Part shown: positions 23,462 to 35,900 of the stretch, piece after piece | How positions within the stretch are numbered: position 1 is the first letter of the stretch | How the letters are laid out: each line of letters starts with the position of its first letter | The notes under the pieces: generated by a model | Told to the model about the DNA's origin: nothing | What the model saw: the letters and a program-made list of their open reading frames with translations, nothing else | The model's database searches: none | DNA from: Geosiphon pyriformis | Taxonomy: Eukaryota; Glomeromycota; Glomeromycetes; Archaeosporales; Geosiphonaceae | NCBI GenBank assembly: GCA_016748015.1 | Contig: JAAOMT010000074.1 | Location: 109,533-173,532 of the forward strand | Direction: 5' to 3' | DNA: 64,000 bases | Made by a program: the position numbers and the translations under genes

Positions 23462-23834
23462 TCTATCTTTATCCGTTGATTTTCTTCATTAGATTGTAAT
23501 TTATTTTTCGATTTTATCTTTTGATTTTGATAGACATTACTCTTTTCAAAAGAATATCAATTCACTCGAATTGTCCTTCCTTCCTTCCTTCCTTCCTTCC
23601 TTCCTTCCCCATAAGCCGGGTTCTTAAAATAGTTTTCATAAAGAAATTTCTATTAAAGATGAAGCTCCAGAAAACAGGGTATAATATTTTTAAAAAGAGC
23701 AAATTATTGGAATTACAAAGATAGATCTAGGAGAACAAGATTTTTTATGTTTATTCTAAATAGTCTATGATTAAAAATTATAGGATATATGTAGTGATGA
23801 GTAAACTATAAATCAAGAGAAAAAAATTTCAAAT
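23462..23834. other. Convergent intergenic region with (TTCC)n
   Basis: Lies between RVS167 and the RAM-protein gene. It contains a (TTCC)n microsatellite at about 23574-23607 and otherwise AT-rich 3' UTR-like sequence. Confidence 0.6.
23574..23607. repeat. (TTCC)n microsatellite
   Basis: About eight TTCC units in the gap between the converging genes. Confidence 0.95.
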
Positions 23835-25646
23835 TCAAATTGCCATCTTATATTTTCCCTCTTCACCATCTATTAAAGCTCGTTCTTCTTCCTCTAGCAA
23901 GAATTGATTACTATCTTCAGTTTCTTCTCCCATTGGAAAGTTATTCTCTCTAATTCCTTCGCTTTGGTCTATTATAAGATCACCTTCGGAAATTTCTTTT
24001 CGATAATGTATTCGATTATTATTAAGTGGGACATTGCTATTATTTAAAATGGCGTCGCCAGCAACACCTCCACCCGAATTTTCAACACTAATGCTTATTT
24101 TACGTGGCTCGTCTTGTGGTGAATTAGATTTATGGTAGCCATGTTCTCCATATGATGTGGAAGGACTGCTAAGCAACGGATTGGTAGCATCTTGAGCTCC
24201 CAATTCTTTTAACAAACTTGCCAATTCCATATTTGATTTCGTAACTTGACTCAAAGCTGATTTGAGTTCTTGTTTTCTTGGGAACCCGTGCATCTCATCT
24301 TTGACGAAACGTCCCAATTTGACAATAGTCTTAAAGATTGAATGAATTGAGTTAAACGTTTAGGAAAGACTCCAAATAAGAAATGATTCGACCATCAAAT
24401 GTACCTGAATAAAAGAGAACGTGTCACCCTGAAATCTAACTTGTACGCTATATTCAGCCTTAGGACTTGGTGTCCTTACTGACAGCAATGATCTTTTTAA
24501 ATGTTTAGTTACATCTTTACTTGTCATTATGTTCGACATTAAATCTTTGATTTGATTTTGAGTGATTAATCCTCTTTGTTGACTACCATCTATGGCAGAA
24601 TGCTTTGATTGTTCTACAGTTTCTACCAATATTTGAAGGACATGTTCAAAAGAGGCGATGGCCACTTCTACTTTATTCATTAATTGTTCAAAAATCACTG
24701 ATGGTGGCAGCGGATGAACAATATTTGTAGAAGATGGGATTGCTCCCAAATACGAAGGACTATTATTATTTGAACGCGACAATGATCTGGCACGAAATGG
24801 TGCCGACATATTAGTGTATGGGGTGAACTCTTTTAAGAGTGGTGAGATGTTTTCCCATGCGAATTTGATTTCCGCGATAGAGCCGTTCAGCATCAGGAGA
24901 AGGGTGCGTGAGTAACGTATATCATCAGGTGATTGAGTAAATGTTCTAAGTTGGTATTGAAGAGAAGATATTAATGAACGAAATACCGAGATACATGATT
25001 GACAAGACTGAAGCACACATGCACATGTATCCCCATCAGGTCTTCGTGTTAACGAATCATTATCGAATATTTCCAAAGAATTGACCAATTCCTCAATGAC
25101 CTTATTAGCGCTACGAAGTTCCTTTGCGAATATACGTTCATTTCCGGTGAAACTAGTGAACTGAGTAACAGCTTTTAGTATTTGTGTAAGGGCATATAAT
25201 ATGCTCCTACTAGCTTCTCGCAGAGAAATATCGTTAGGCTGTAGATGGTCGGTAGTTGGGGACTTGACGCGCAGAAAATAACCTTCACCACCTCGCTCAA
25301 ATTCATTATTTGTACTTTGGCTACCAGAGGAATTTGAATCTTCCGAAAGATTCTTAGAATGTTTAACAAAAGGTGCTTGATAACTAATTACTGATTCATG
25401 ACTTTCATTGCTGAGACTTCGATCACGTCGAGGAACCCCAAGCAAATTTGGATGACCACGTCTTTTTGCTTGCTTTAATTGTAGTTGCTCATTCTCAGTA
25501 ATCGTGTTTAATGGAATTGAAGTATCTCCTGCCTGGCGACCTGTAGTGGTAGTCATAAATGTCAAATTATCGGAGGATATTATCTTCAAAGATTTACTTG
25601 AAGGTCGATAATCTTGACTTGGAGCATCTTCGTTAGTTTCAGGCAT
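23835..25646 (-). CDS. RAM signalling pathway protein, Sog2 C-terminal domain type
   Basis: Two exons (25646-24405 and 24329-23835) encode 578 aa. The first 130 residues are Ser/Asn-rich and disordered. From about 135 to 420 a helical region begins with SLREASRSILYALTQILKAV and contains FTGNERIF, ELVNSLE, SRTLLLMLNGSIAEIKFAWE and VEVAIASFEHVLQILVETVE. Exon 2 adds VKLGRFVKDEMHGFPRKQEL and SNMELASLLKELG, then an acidic tail. This pattern matches the fungal Sog2 C-terminal domain, a component of the RAM/Ndr kinase network for polarity and cell separation. Yeast Sog2 starts with leucine-rich repeats; none are seen here or just upstream, so this is the C-terminal-domain-only form. Confidence 0.75.
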
Positions 25647-26068
25647 CAGTAAAGTCAGCGCAGAATCTTTTTTAGTTTAAACCCAGGTAGCGCGAATTTG
25701 TCGAGAAGTTGATCCACTAAAAATTCCCAAAAGAGGAATTGTGATCTGGGAAAGATTTTTTCCTTTCGCCGATCAGGATCCAAGTAACACCTTGGAAGTC
25801 TGCGAGTATTATCATTTATTCTGGCTGCTGCTTCTAATCAATCAACTCAAAAGTTAAATTTTTGCTCTTATTGTAACAAGAGTTTGTGAATTTCTTTGTA
25901 TTTATATGTAGGCTTGATAATATTGTCTAAGAGTTGCACAAAATAAAAAAACGATAATAAAGGTTGGATGTTTGTCGATTTATATGGCTAATGGTAACAC
26001 ATAATAATTAAATAATCTCTAAAAATGAATATAATAACTCCAATTCTAATGATGAATAAGTCGAATCT
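25647..26068. other. Upstream region of the RAM-protein gene
   Basis: About 420 bases without a supported gene. Holds the RAM-protein promoter and the 3' UTR of the PQ-loop gene. Confidence 0.5.
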
Positions 26069-27392
26069 CTATGGCTGATCGGTAGTTTTCTTGACATAAA
26101 TATTTCGTGCATTGTTTGGGCGACCATCTGCCAGCAACCCAGTACGCTCATTTGAAGAATCTGGTGAAATAATAACCTCGGTATCGCCAACATAGAATGG
26201 CCCATACCCGAGACGCTTGGCCCGAAAGTGCCATGCAATACACATAATGAGGAGAATTCCTTGAAGACACCCCGTTACCAAAAATACGATCCAAGATGTC
26301 CAATTAGTTCCTGGCCGTATGGCTAAAGAGTATACAAACAAGAAAGATCCGGGGGTTTGCATAAGCATCATTGGAATGCTGAGGGCACCGACAGCCTTTA
26401 ACAAAAAGTAGATTTAAATTAATCCCATGTCAATATTAATATTTAATAAACAAAACAAGATTTTTGATTATTCACCTTTCGTCGCCAAGTTCTCCATATC
26501 TGAGGTATATATTGAACCGAGGCCAACAGCATAGAAATGACCCCCAATAAATCTGCCCAATATATTGCCAATTCAGAAGTTGGCCTTGTGGCCAAGAAAT
26601 ACGCTGAGATTAGAGTGACCAATAGGAAATGAGTCAATACAGTAAACGTCACGCCCAAAGAAATACGCCACTCAAGGGAACGAGTTGATGGCGGATTTCC
26701 ATAATGTATATGCGGTATGTATGTTGTAAGTTTACGATGCTCAGGGAAATAAAGAAGGAAAAGAATGAAACTAGAGAATTAATTGCTCTTGATCAAAGAT
26801 AAATAAATTGCATTGAATTTTTAGAATTTTTAGAATTTAAATTATTTCAAAAGTTTAAATAGGATACATTAACGTGAACATAGACCATTGCAAAGCGAGT
26901 TGAATTACCCCAAGGGTATTTTCAAAGCACTCGCCAGAGGCCTAGGAAAATCAATATAAAAGAGATTAAAAATGGGTACATCATAAAAACAAAAGTTCAA
27001 CCCTTCAATCCTTTACACTTACCACATACGCACAGCATTGTATCATTTTATACTGTAAAATCACCATGTTATACAAACTTGAAGTACCTGACAGGGTGCC
27101 TAGCAACAGAAACCACGGGCTCAAGCCCTCACTACTTTTATTGCGGATAATTCTATAATGCTTTTATTGTTTTTTATTCAGAAAAAGAAATTTTCTTTAG
27201 AAGAAAATTCGTGATTCAATAGAATTCATATGGATCCGCTGTTCAGAATAACATAATAGAGAGGCACACCTGAGGTAAGTAGCTGACCAAAAGTCCGCAT
27301 GCAATAAAAATACTAATGGCGAGTTCAAGATTATTGTGACTAATATTACACTCCTTTTCAGGATCTTCGAGCTGTCGTATTGAAAATGCCAT
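26069..27392 (-). CDS. PQ-loop repeat membrane protein
   Basis: Five exons (27392-27270, 27160-27023, 26941-26868, 26770-26476, 26395-26069) encode 318 aa with about seven hydrophobic segments. The first PQ loop is LLVSYLPQHYRIIRNKSSEG (Pro40-Gln41), interrupted by intron 1 right after PQ; it continues SPWFLLLGTLSGTSSLYNMV. The second is SVQYIPQIWRTWRRK (Pro201-Gln202) and ends at intron 4. The final exon carries two membrane segments and a cytosolic tail with GDTEVI. PQ-loop proteins transport cationic amino acids or cystine across vacuolar/lysosomal membranes, or are ER/Golgi SWEET-like carriers; the substrate here cannot be read from sequence. Confidence 0.9.
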
Positions 27393-28020
27393 GATTTCTA
27401 TCTCGAATAGCTAAAGTATGTTTGAAATAGAAGTTCTATTGATAAAAAAAAGCAAATTCGTGAAATATGAAGAGCTGTTGCTCTAATACTTAAAATCGGG
27501 GTTCCAGTCTTGGCATATGACGCGTAAGTATATTTAGGGGTTGTGATCAGATGTCAGTCAAACGCATTTAATAAAAGCGTTTCGATGCAACTATAGAAAA
27601 GAACAAGGAAGTCACTTATATTCGTTCAAAAAGGGAAGTACGTAAATAATTCATTGTTTCTGTAGGCTGTAGGCGTGCATTCTTAACATCTATTTTCTTG
27701 TGAAATATCTCGTGCCTCTTGAATGATCTTTGATACTTATCTCGATCAATATTGAAATTCAAAGTCCGAGTTTCCTTAAGGATGTTAGTTGACCGTTAAG
27801 CGGCGATATAGTGCGGAGAGATGTTCGAATTGGTCGTCATCAGTGCGACAAAGCTACCTGTGCGATATTGCATATGTTCCCTAGATATCGGCACCTTGCA
27901 GAATGGCGTCGGGAAAAATCATGATGAATTGGCGCTACATACTTCTCGATTTAGGTGGTCATTAAAGATTGTTAATCTAGTGGTGATGTTTTATAAAATC
28001 GCTTTTTTAATTTATTGAAT
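27393..28020. other. PQ-loop gene upstream region
   Basis: Non-repetitive DNA up to the start of the AT-rich tract. A short frame near 27821-28018 has no homology I recognise. Confidence 0.45.
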
Positions 28021-28035
28021 ATACAATTATTATAA

Positions 28036-28039
28036 TTAC

Positions 28040-28094
<55 letters not shown>

Positions 28095-28096
28095 TT
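28036..28096. repeat. (ATT)n microsatellite
   Basis: About 18 ATT units marking the left border of AT-rich copy B. Confidence 0.95.
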
Positions 28097-30650
28097 TAAT
28101 AAACGTGTTAATTATAGTTAAATTCAAATGGTTAATAATAATGATTTTTTATTCAAAATCAATTGCACAATAATTTCAAAAAAAATGTTTTATTGACATA
28201 TTTAACAATATTAATTAAAAAATATACTATTATTGTTTATTAAAGTTTTTATTATTATGGATTCTTAAATAAAAAACACAATCATAACTTAAATAATTAT
28301 TATTGAATTATTGATATAAAAAAAAATTAACAAGTTTAAAAAATAAAATAATTTTTTAGTTCATTAAAATAGTTGGTTTTTTATTAAAGACTTTATCAGT
28401 AAAACAACAAAAATTATAAAACTTTTTTATTTTATATTTTTAATTGTATAGTATTTAAAATACTAATAAAAATTTTATTTTATTATATAATATTATATTA
28501 ACCTTTTTTTACATTTGTTTATAATAAATTTTAATATAGATGATTTTTTAATAAAAAAACCAGTATTTCTAAAACACACAAAATAAAATTTATTATTATT
28601 ATTATTTATTACACAAATTTTAAAATTTAAATATATAATAATTATTTAAAAAATACAGCTGGCTGATCACATACAATTCACATTTAATGTAAAAATTCAA
28701 GAAAAAATAAATAAATAATTTTAAAATAAATATAAAATTTCATAATATTAAGAAATGTTTAAGAATTTCAAATTTTTACATAATTTTATTTTAAGTATAA
28801 AAATATTATTATAGTATATATTTTATACATAATTAATTATTTAAATTTAAATTAATAAATATTATTTATTTAACAAATTAAATAAATTTATTGCTTTTAT
28901 TTTACTTAAATATTTTTTAATATATTTTTAAAATTTATAAAAATTAATAACTAAAAATAAGTATTATGTTTATTTTTAAATTAATTAAAAGGTTTAAACA
29001 AGTTAATAATTATATTAAAAATACATTTAATCTAAGATTTTAAAAAAATAAAACAGATTTTATATCTATATTAAAATTTATTTTAATAATTAAAAAAAAG
29101 TAATTGAATTTACTAAATTTGAATTTTTTAATTACAAATTTTATTATTTTAATTATTTTATATAATCTTAACTTTAGTATTTTTTATTTAAATTTATATG
29201 TATTATTAACAATAATATTAAAAAAATCAAAATTATATAATATTAAAAAGTTAACATAAAACATTAAGTTAATAAGTTTATTAAAAAATTTTTTGTAATA
29301 TTAGAAAACTTAAAAAAAGATTTAAATAAACCAGAAAAACGGTTTTATAATTAATAACCAAATAATTTAAGCTTTAATATTTATATCAATATTAATATTA
29401 ATATCTAAAAGCTTTTTATTAAATATAATTTTGTTTTAAAATATTGATTTTTATAATAACAATATTAAGATTTTTTTAAAATTAAAAGTAATAATAACAT
29501 ATTTTTATTAATAACTAAACTTAAAAAACAAAAAAAATAAAACAAGTTTAATTATGTATTTAAGCAATTATATTATTAATTTCAAAAATTATATAGCAAA
29601 TAAAAAATTAATTAATTTGGTTTTTAAATATAATATAAAAATTAATATGTTTTTTTTAATTAAGAACAGAAAAAAAATTTTTTACCAAAATTAATTAACA
29701 AACAAAAACAGTATTTAAAACTTTAGATAACTTGAAATAAATAATAAATACTGTTATAATTTAGCAAATATTAATTTAATATTGTTTTTAAAAATCAGTT
29801 TTAAATCAATAAAATCATGTAAAAACTAAAACACAGTTTTAATATAAACTATTTTAATTTTTATAATAATGTTAAATATTATTAAAACTAATTATTTAAA
29901 AAACAAAAAAAAGTTAAAATAATTTAATTAAATAATATAATACTATAATTAAAAAAAGTTATATATTAAAATATAACCTGTTTTATTTTTAATATTAATT
30001 TAAGTTAAATTTAACAAATATTTTGATATTATTATTATTAAATTAAAAAAAACTATTGTTTACAACCAAAATAAAATCAAATATTATAATTAATATTAAT
30101 ATTAAAAAAACCAATATCTTATTTTTACAAAAAAAAAACAGATTTTAAATTAAAAAATACTTAAAAAATACAAAAAAATAATATTTTTTAATAATTAAAT
30201 ACATTATTTTTAAAAAAAATTGTTTTTAGTATGTTATTTTTGAAAAAATTTTAAATAAAAATAATATTTTTTTAGTAATTAAAAGCTGTTTAAGTTTTTT
30301 ATAACTTAAAAAAAGCATTTTTGCAAAGTATTATTTAGTTGGTTTTAATGTTAAGAGTTTTTTAAATAATTATATTATTAAATACAATAAAAAAAGTAGT
30401 GATTGGTTTTTTTATTTTTTGTTTTGATTGTAATAAAAATACAAAAAAAAAAAAATTTTTGATTTTTGGTTTTTGATTAATCTTTTTTTAACCACTTTTA
30501 TTTTGTAATAATAATTAATTAAAATTTCAAAAAAGTTAATTGTTTACTTAAAATAATACTAAAATTTGTTTAAAATATTCTGCATTTTAATATGAAAAAA
30601 TTATTATTATTATTATTAAACAAATTATAAAATAATAATTTTGGTAATCA
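28097..30650 (+). repeat. AT-rich dispersed repeat, copy B (longest)
   Basis: About 2.5 kb of extreme A+T without coding content. Several blocks recur elsewhere in the same orientation. 29249-29320 matches 19410, 54524 and 58216. 29330-29640 (from a TTTATAATTAATAACCAAAT block through AATAAAACAAGTTTAATTAT) matches 58309-58610 over about 300 bases. 29828-29900 (TAAAACACAGTTTTAATATA) and 30046-30100 (TTTACAACCAAAATAAAATC) match 47787-47850 and 48130-48180. A short 'CTGGCTGATCACATACAATT' near 28659 resembles the LINE 3' UTR and may be a tiny fossil. Confidence 0.7.
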
Positions 30651-30749
30651 TTTCTAGATGTATATTATCACTTTTCACATAATATAAAGTTGATGGCTTT
30701 CAAAAAATCAAAAAAAGAAATTTAGATTCAAATATTTCTTGACTATACA

Positions 30750-32295
30750 TTATGAAAAGGTTTCATAAGTGCTTAAAGATTGAAAGAGAACGTATGTACC
30801 ATCAGCCCATAATAAAAATGTATAGCAATTTTCACCAGATGTGAAAAAGCCACGTTGATGGCCTCTCCATGATACAACAGAATCCTCAATTCCCCCAACA
30901 CTTATATTTCCCCATAATAGGTTATCTTTATCAATGAGGCTCCGACTAAATTCCAACGTAATTTGGGTAAGAATCATCAAAATCTCAGAAATCTTAGACA
31001 ATGAAAATGATTACTTACTGAAGAAATTTAAGTAATTCAACAATCAACTCTGGAACGATCATGCCAGTCCATCTTAGTAATGTACCTGATGTAGGTGAAG
31101 AAGGATATGGTGGTCTATAAATTGAAATGTAAGAGTCGATGTTGTCCTGTGGTCGAATTCTGAAAGCAAAAAAAAGCATAGATTCCCTGATTAAAAGTGT
31201 AAACAATAAAAAAAACAAAAATAAGATGTCATAATTATCACCTTTGAGCTTTTTGATGGAGCATTCCAATCCATTCGTAAATATCTAATGCTTTAGAGGT
31301 CCATTCTTCTTGATTCGAGATTTGCTTAATACTTGTGATGTCAGGAGTAAGAGGATTATCAGTATCCAAGATATCTGGCTCTATGACAATTTTTTGAACA
31401 TTATATTCTGCAGGAAAGGATATCTCGCGAATTTCACCTGATGCTGAAAAAATTCAACTTTTTAGAACTTATAGTAAAAAAAATTACGAAGTTATCTATG
31501 AAGTAAAAAGTTGAGCAGAGAAAACAATTACCAGAATCCACAAACGAAATCATGAAAGGATAGGTCCCAGATAAATTGTGTTCAAAACACCATTTTATTC
31601 GTTCATATCCTTTTTTGCCAGGAACCATCGAACTTGAACGTAAATCAATTTCGATGACTAAGTTGGAAATTAATTTTGGCTTGGAAGGGTTGAAAATAAT
31701 AGATTAAATAAAATGATACATACTGTATCTTTGTCGATGAGGACCAAATTTCGCAGGCTTCCCATCTAATCCAAACGTCTCATAAGCGTCTTTGGTCAAA
31801 TTCAAAACTAACTTTCCTAAGATAAATTAACAGTCAATTATATTAGCCAATGATCTGGAGAAACTCTACTCAGAGGCATGTTTTCCATGCGTAATCTTCA
31901 TCATAAGGTTAAAAGTTACCTGCCCCATCCAGAGCGAAAGTGTTCGAAATATCAATGCCTTCACTAAAGCTGTGAGCATAAACTTTTCCTTGTGTCAAGA
32001 AAGATGAATGAGAAAATTTGGTTTAAAAAAAAGAAATCAAAATAATGAGGTGCTAACCTGCTTTAACATATTGTTGCAAAAAAGCCTTGTCAATAAAATG
32101 TGTTAGTGGCAATTCTGCTTGGTAATAAAAGGGTTTGAAGTTGCACCATTGTTCAACTTTTTTAGCTGTTAAATTCGGAAGAAAAACCCCCACATAGTGA
32201 TTAAAAGGATGATCTAATATATCTTTTTCATGACGCGACTTTGGTGTGGTAACAGAAGAATGGGAAAGAAATAATTTTGCTTTGGCAGGTTCCAT
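30750..32295 (-). CDS. RNase P/MRP protein subunit RPP40
   Basis: Seven exons (32295-32058, 31988-31920, 31816-31724, 31657-31532, 31443-31242, 31159-31019, 30945-30750) encode 354 aa. RPP40 is a protein of the nuclear RNase P (tRNA 5' processing) and RNase MRP (rRNA processing) ribonucleoproteins. Matching blocks include HPFNHYVGVFLPN, FALDGAGKLVLNLTKDAYETFG then GLDGK-like LDGKPAKFGP, RYIIEIDLRSSSMVPGKKGY, ALDIYEWIGML, DNIDSYISIYRPPYPSSPTS, and a C-terminus DSVVSWRGHQRGFFTSGENC that parallels the human DSPVSW...HGFHKGGEN segment. The start ATG lies about 40 bases from the AT-rich tract that borders the LINE cluster. Confidence 0.87.
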
Positions 32296-32334
32296 CAGGA
32301 ACCAAAAAAAATTTTGTGATGATGTACCTTTTTA

Positions 32335-32818
32335 ATATAAAATTAATTAATATTAAACAATTTAATAAATTATTTCTTAAAAATTTAATTTAATTATTTA
32401 CAACTTAATTATTATATATTAAATATAGAATGTAGTATAAACATATAAATAATTATTTAAAATTAGACAATAAAAACAAATTTATCTTATTAATACAACA
32501 AATTAAATAATTAATATTCTTAATAAATTTAGTTAATTAAATTTGTTTTTAATTTTAAAACTTTTTTTATTTAGTTTAACAAGTAAAATTCAATTATTAT
32601 TTAATACAATATAACAATTAAGTATTTTAAATTAAATATAACTTATGTTTTTTCTATATATAACCAGTTATTTAAACTAATTAAGACTATATTATACAAT
32701 TATTTTAATTAAAATATTTTTAAATTAAAACTTATAATATAAATTTTTATAATATTAAGTATTTATGTATTAATAATTTTGTGTTTATTAATTTATTTAT
32801 TTTTTTATATTAATTAAT
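32335..32818. repeat. AT-rich tract bordering the LINE cluster
   Basis: Almost pure A/T between the RPP40 upstream region and the A-rich 3' end of the minus-strand LINE. Probably part of the AT-rich repeat into which the LINEs inserted. Confidence 0.55.
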
Positions 32819-32929
32819 GAGTGAGGTTCAAACATGACCTAATGCTATACATCATACCAATAATCTAAACTAGGAGCAAATCATGCACTTTCTACACGTG
32901 ACCAGCCACTCGAGCCAGTTAGGACAATA

Positions 32930-35900
32930 TTATACACCTATATGCACAGAGACTAAATCTCCAACATCTGAGAAAAATAAACAAAACTTACAAAATCCGA
33001 AACCAACCCCAAAAGCTTCAGCCACACCCAGCAACCTTACTATACCAGCCAAGAACACCATAGACAAACCAGAAATTGATGTTAGAATAGAGCTGTCATA
33101 AGGGATCAAACCATGTTTTTCCATAAAAGCCTGGTGTTTGACATAAACCAACCAAATATCATCCTAAAATGTGAAACAAAAGTTTTACACAAAGTCCACA
33201 ATCTTTTTAGTCCCAACCTTAGAATCTTTAAAAACCAAGACAGATTTACAATACCAATTATTAAAAACAAAGCTCTTATACAGAGCAACACCAATCCCAA
33301 CCTCAGAAACACAAAAAACCAGCAACTGCAAAACACGTGAAGAGAATCAAAACAAACCAGAAAGAGCCTCCCAAGTTGAAGCATAAGTGTTCAACAACTG
33401 AACACAATCAGCAGTGTTATGAGGACAAGAAAAGATATGGTTTAAGACCTCAATATTACCACAGTACAAACACACCACACTGGGGTAACCCTTATCATAC
33501 AAACGCTTACGAACAACAACTGGAAGCCAATGATAGAGGGCTTTCATGAAGTACATCTAACAACCAGCCATACGCATGCTAGTAAAACCAGCAACCAAGT
33601 AAAAATCAGGATGCCAAACCAGAGAGAACTTGAACCAATTAATATCAACACGCAAACTATTCACCACAACCTGAGAACCAGATCCAATCTCCCATCGAGC
33701 ATAATAAACAAAATGGAAAACATTATGTATAAAGTGTTTAGAGTTATCAGAAACCACTATATCACCAGTGCTCAGAAAATGTTCACTAACCAAGTAAGGC
33801 AAGTGCCAAACAGAAAGAACAGCATTCTTGGCAAGTGCATTAGCATGTTCATTGCCTGAGATGCCGGAATGACTCTTAATCTTAATCCAAATTCTTATGA
33901 CAAATGACATTAGCAATATGGTGACACTCAATCCAACAATGGTTTCTAAAATCTGGACAAACCAGCAGAGACTCTGACCTGCATGCATCCAAAGTGGCTT
34001 GACTGTCTGAAAACAAGTCAACCAAATGAAAAAGAGGCACACATTCAAAAGCCAAAGCAATGGCTTGCAATTCCATTAGAGTAGAAGAAACCAAACCAAA
34101 TATCCCTACACTCAAACCTAAGTCAATGTCCTCAAAAAAGACCACAGCCCCAGCTTTCATGGCAACAGTTTTCAAACCACTCAGAGACCCATCCATGTAC
34201 ACAAAAAAACAGGCAGCGTTAGTAGCCGACAGATTGTTACAGATAACACCAAAATTATGAGATTGATGAACATCAGACAGAGTGGAATTTTTCACAAGAG
34301 AGGAGCACACAGAAGAAGAAGCAACACCACCAAAAAAACACACAGAAAGATCAAACCAGAAAAAAATCAGGCCATGGGAGTCCAACCTCTTCCAACACTT
34401 GAACATCTGCCAACTGAAAACAACATCATTTCAATCACGTAATTGTTCCACAAAAGTGATATCATATCGCTTGAGTAAAGAGACACATTTTAGAAAATTG
34501 ATTTCACCAAGAACAAGAGACATAGGAGTACCACTCTGATAACAGAAAGCATAGGCCAGAGACCCACCCAGAAACAGATTACATCTGGAGAAAATATGAA
34601 CCACACCTGTTAAGAAATTATTTGAAGAACTGATACTAACATGAACCAGAAACAGCAAGGGGTGACAAAGATGCCAGCTGAGAATCTAGAGATCATGAAA
34701 CCTGTGAGAAAATAAGCAGCCCAAAATACCAACTGAATTTGCAAAAGCAATGACGGAAGCCAATTTGCTTTCTGCCTGAATTTGTTCAAAAGTTTTCAAA
34801 TCATATAAAGAAGAATAATGAAGTGCATCATTGGGGAAATCAAGCAGCAGCCCAGACTTAGACTTCAAGACTTTGCAAATTAGAGTGTCCTATTTATTAC
34901 ACACACTAACAGAAAAAAAACTGAACCGAGTCTTATAGCTGATAATAGAGAACAGAACAACAGGAACCAAATAACTGAATTGTTTATCCAAGATGGCCTT
35001 TTTCAGAACAAGGTTGACAAAAAATTGGACATCCAAGTGAGTCTTGGCCAAGCTGGGCACTAAAAGACCATTAGAAGACAAAAAAATACCAAGATAATAA
35101 TAAGATTCATCTTTTTTGGCTATAGAAATAGGCAAGTCACTGACAGTTAGGTAAGAGGTCTCAACCCAGCAGTTGACAGAAATAGTCACAGTTTTGTTAT
35201 TGTTAATCGAAATGTCATTAATCCTGAAGAACTCACTAGCAATATTCAAAATGTGTTGTGTAGTGGCCTGGCTGCTACCAACCCAGATGGTATCATCAAC
35301 AAAAGCACTAGCAGCAAAAAACAATGTCAATCCAGCCTGAGATTCTACACAGCCAGTATTGAAAACAAAATGCGAATTCAACCTGTAATCATACATCTCC
35401 CCTTGCCTCTTGATCTCATATATAAGTGAATCATAAAATATGCACCAGAGAAGCAGCAAAAAAACTTCACTCTAATTCAAACCATTATGCACCACATACC
35501 CACTAGTTAAGCCAAAATCTGTCATCACCCTGTTCCTGCAATTATTGTGGATGTTACCAAAAAATCTAATGAACCTGTTACATATTTTAATCCTGATCAA
35601 ACTCCTCTTGAGATGTTTTCAACCAACCAAATCATATGCTTTGCGCATGTCCTGTAAAACCAGCCACAGCTCTCTGTTTTTCTCCAAGGCATCTTCAACC
35701 ATAGAACCAATGGCAAAAATAGGCGACTGCATTGTCGTACCCTTTAAAACAGAAAAATTGTCCCTTCATAAAATGTCAAACTCACTGTAAACCAAAGATA
35801 TTCTGTCAGATAAAATTTTAGAAAAGATCTTGTGGGCTGTTTCAATCAAAGCAATAGGATAGGTGTTCGTGAGAACACCCTCCCATTCATAGGGTTTAGG

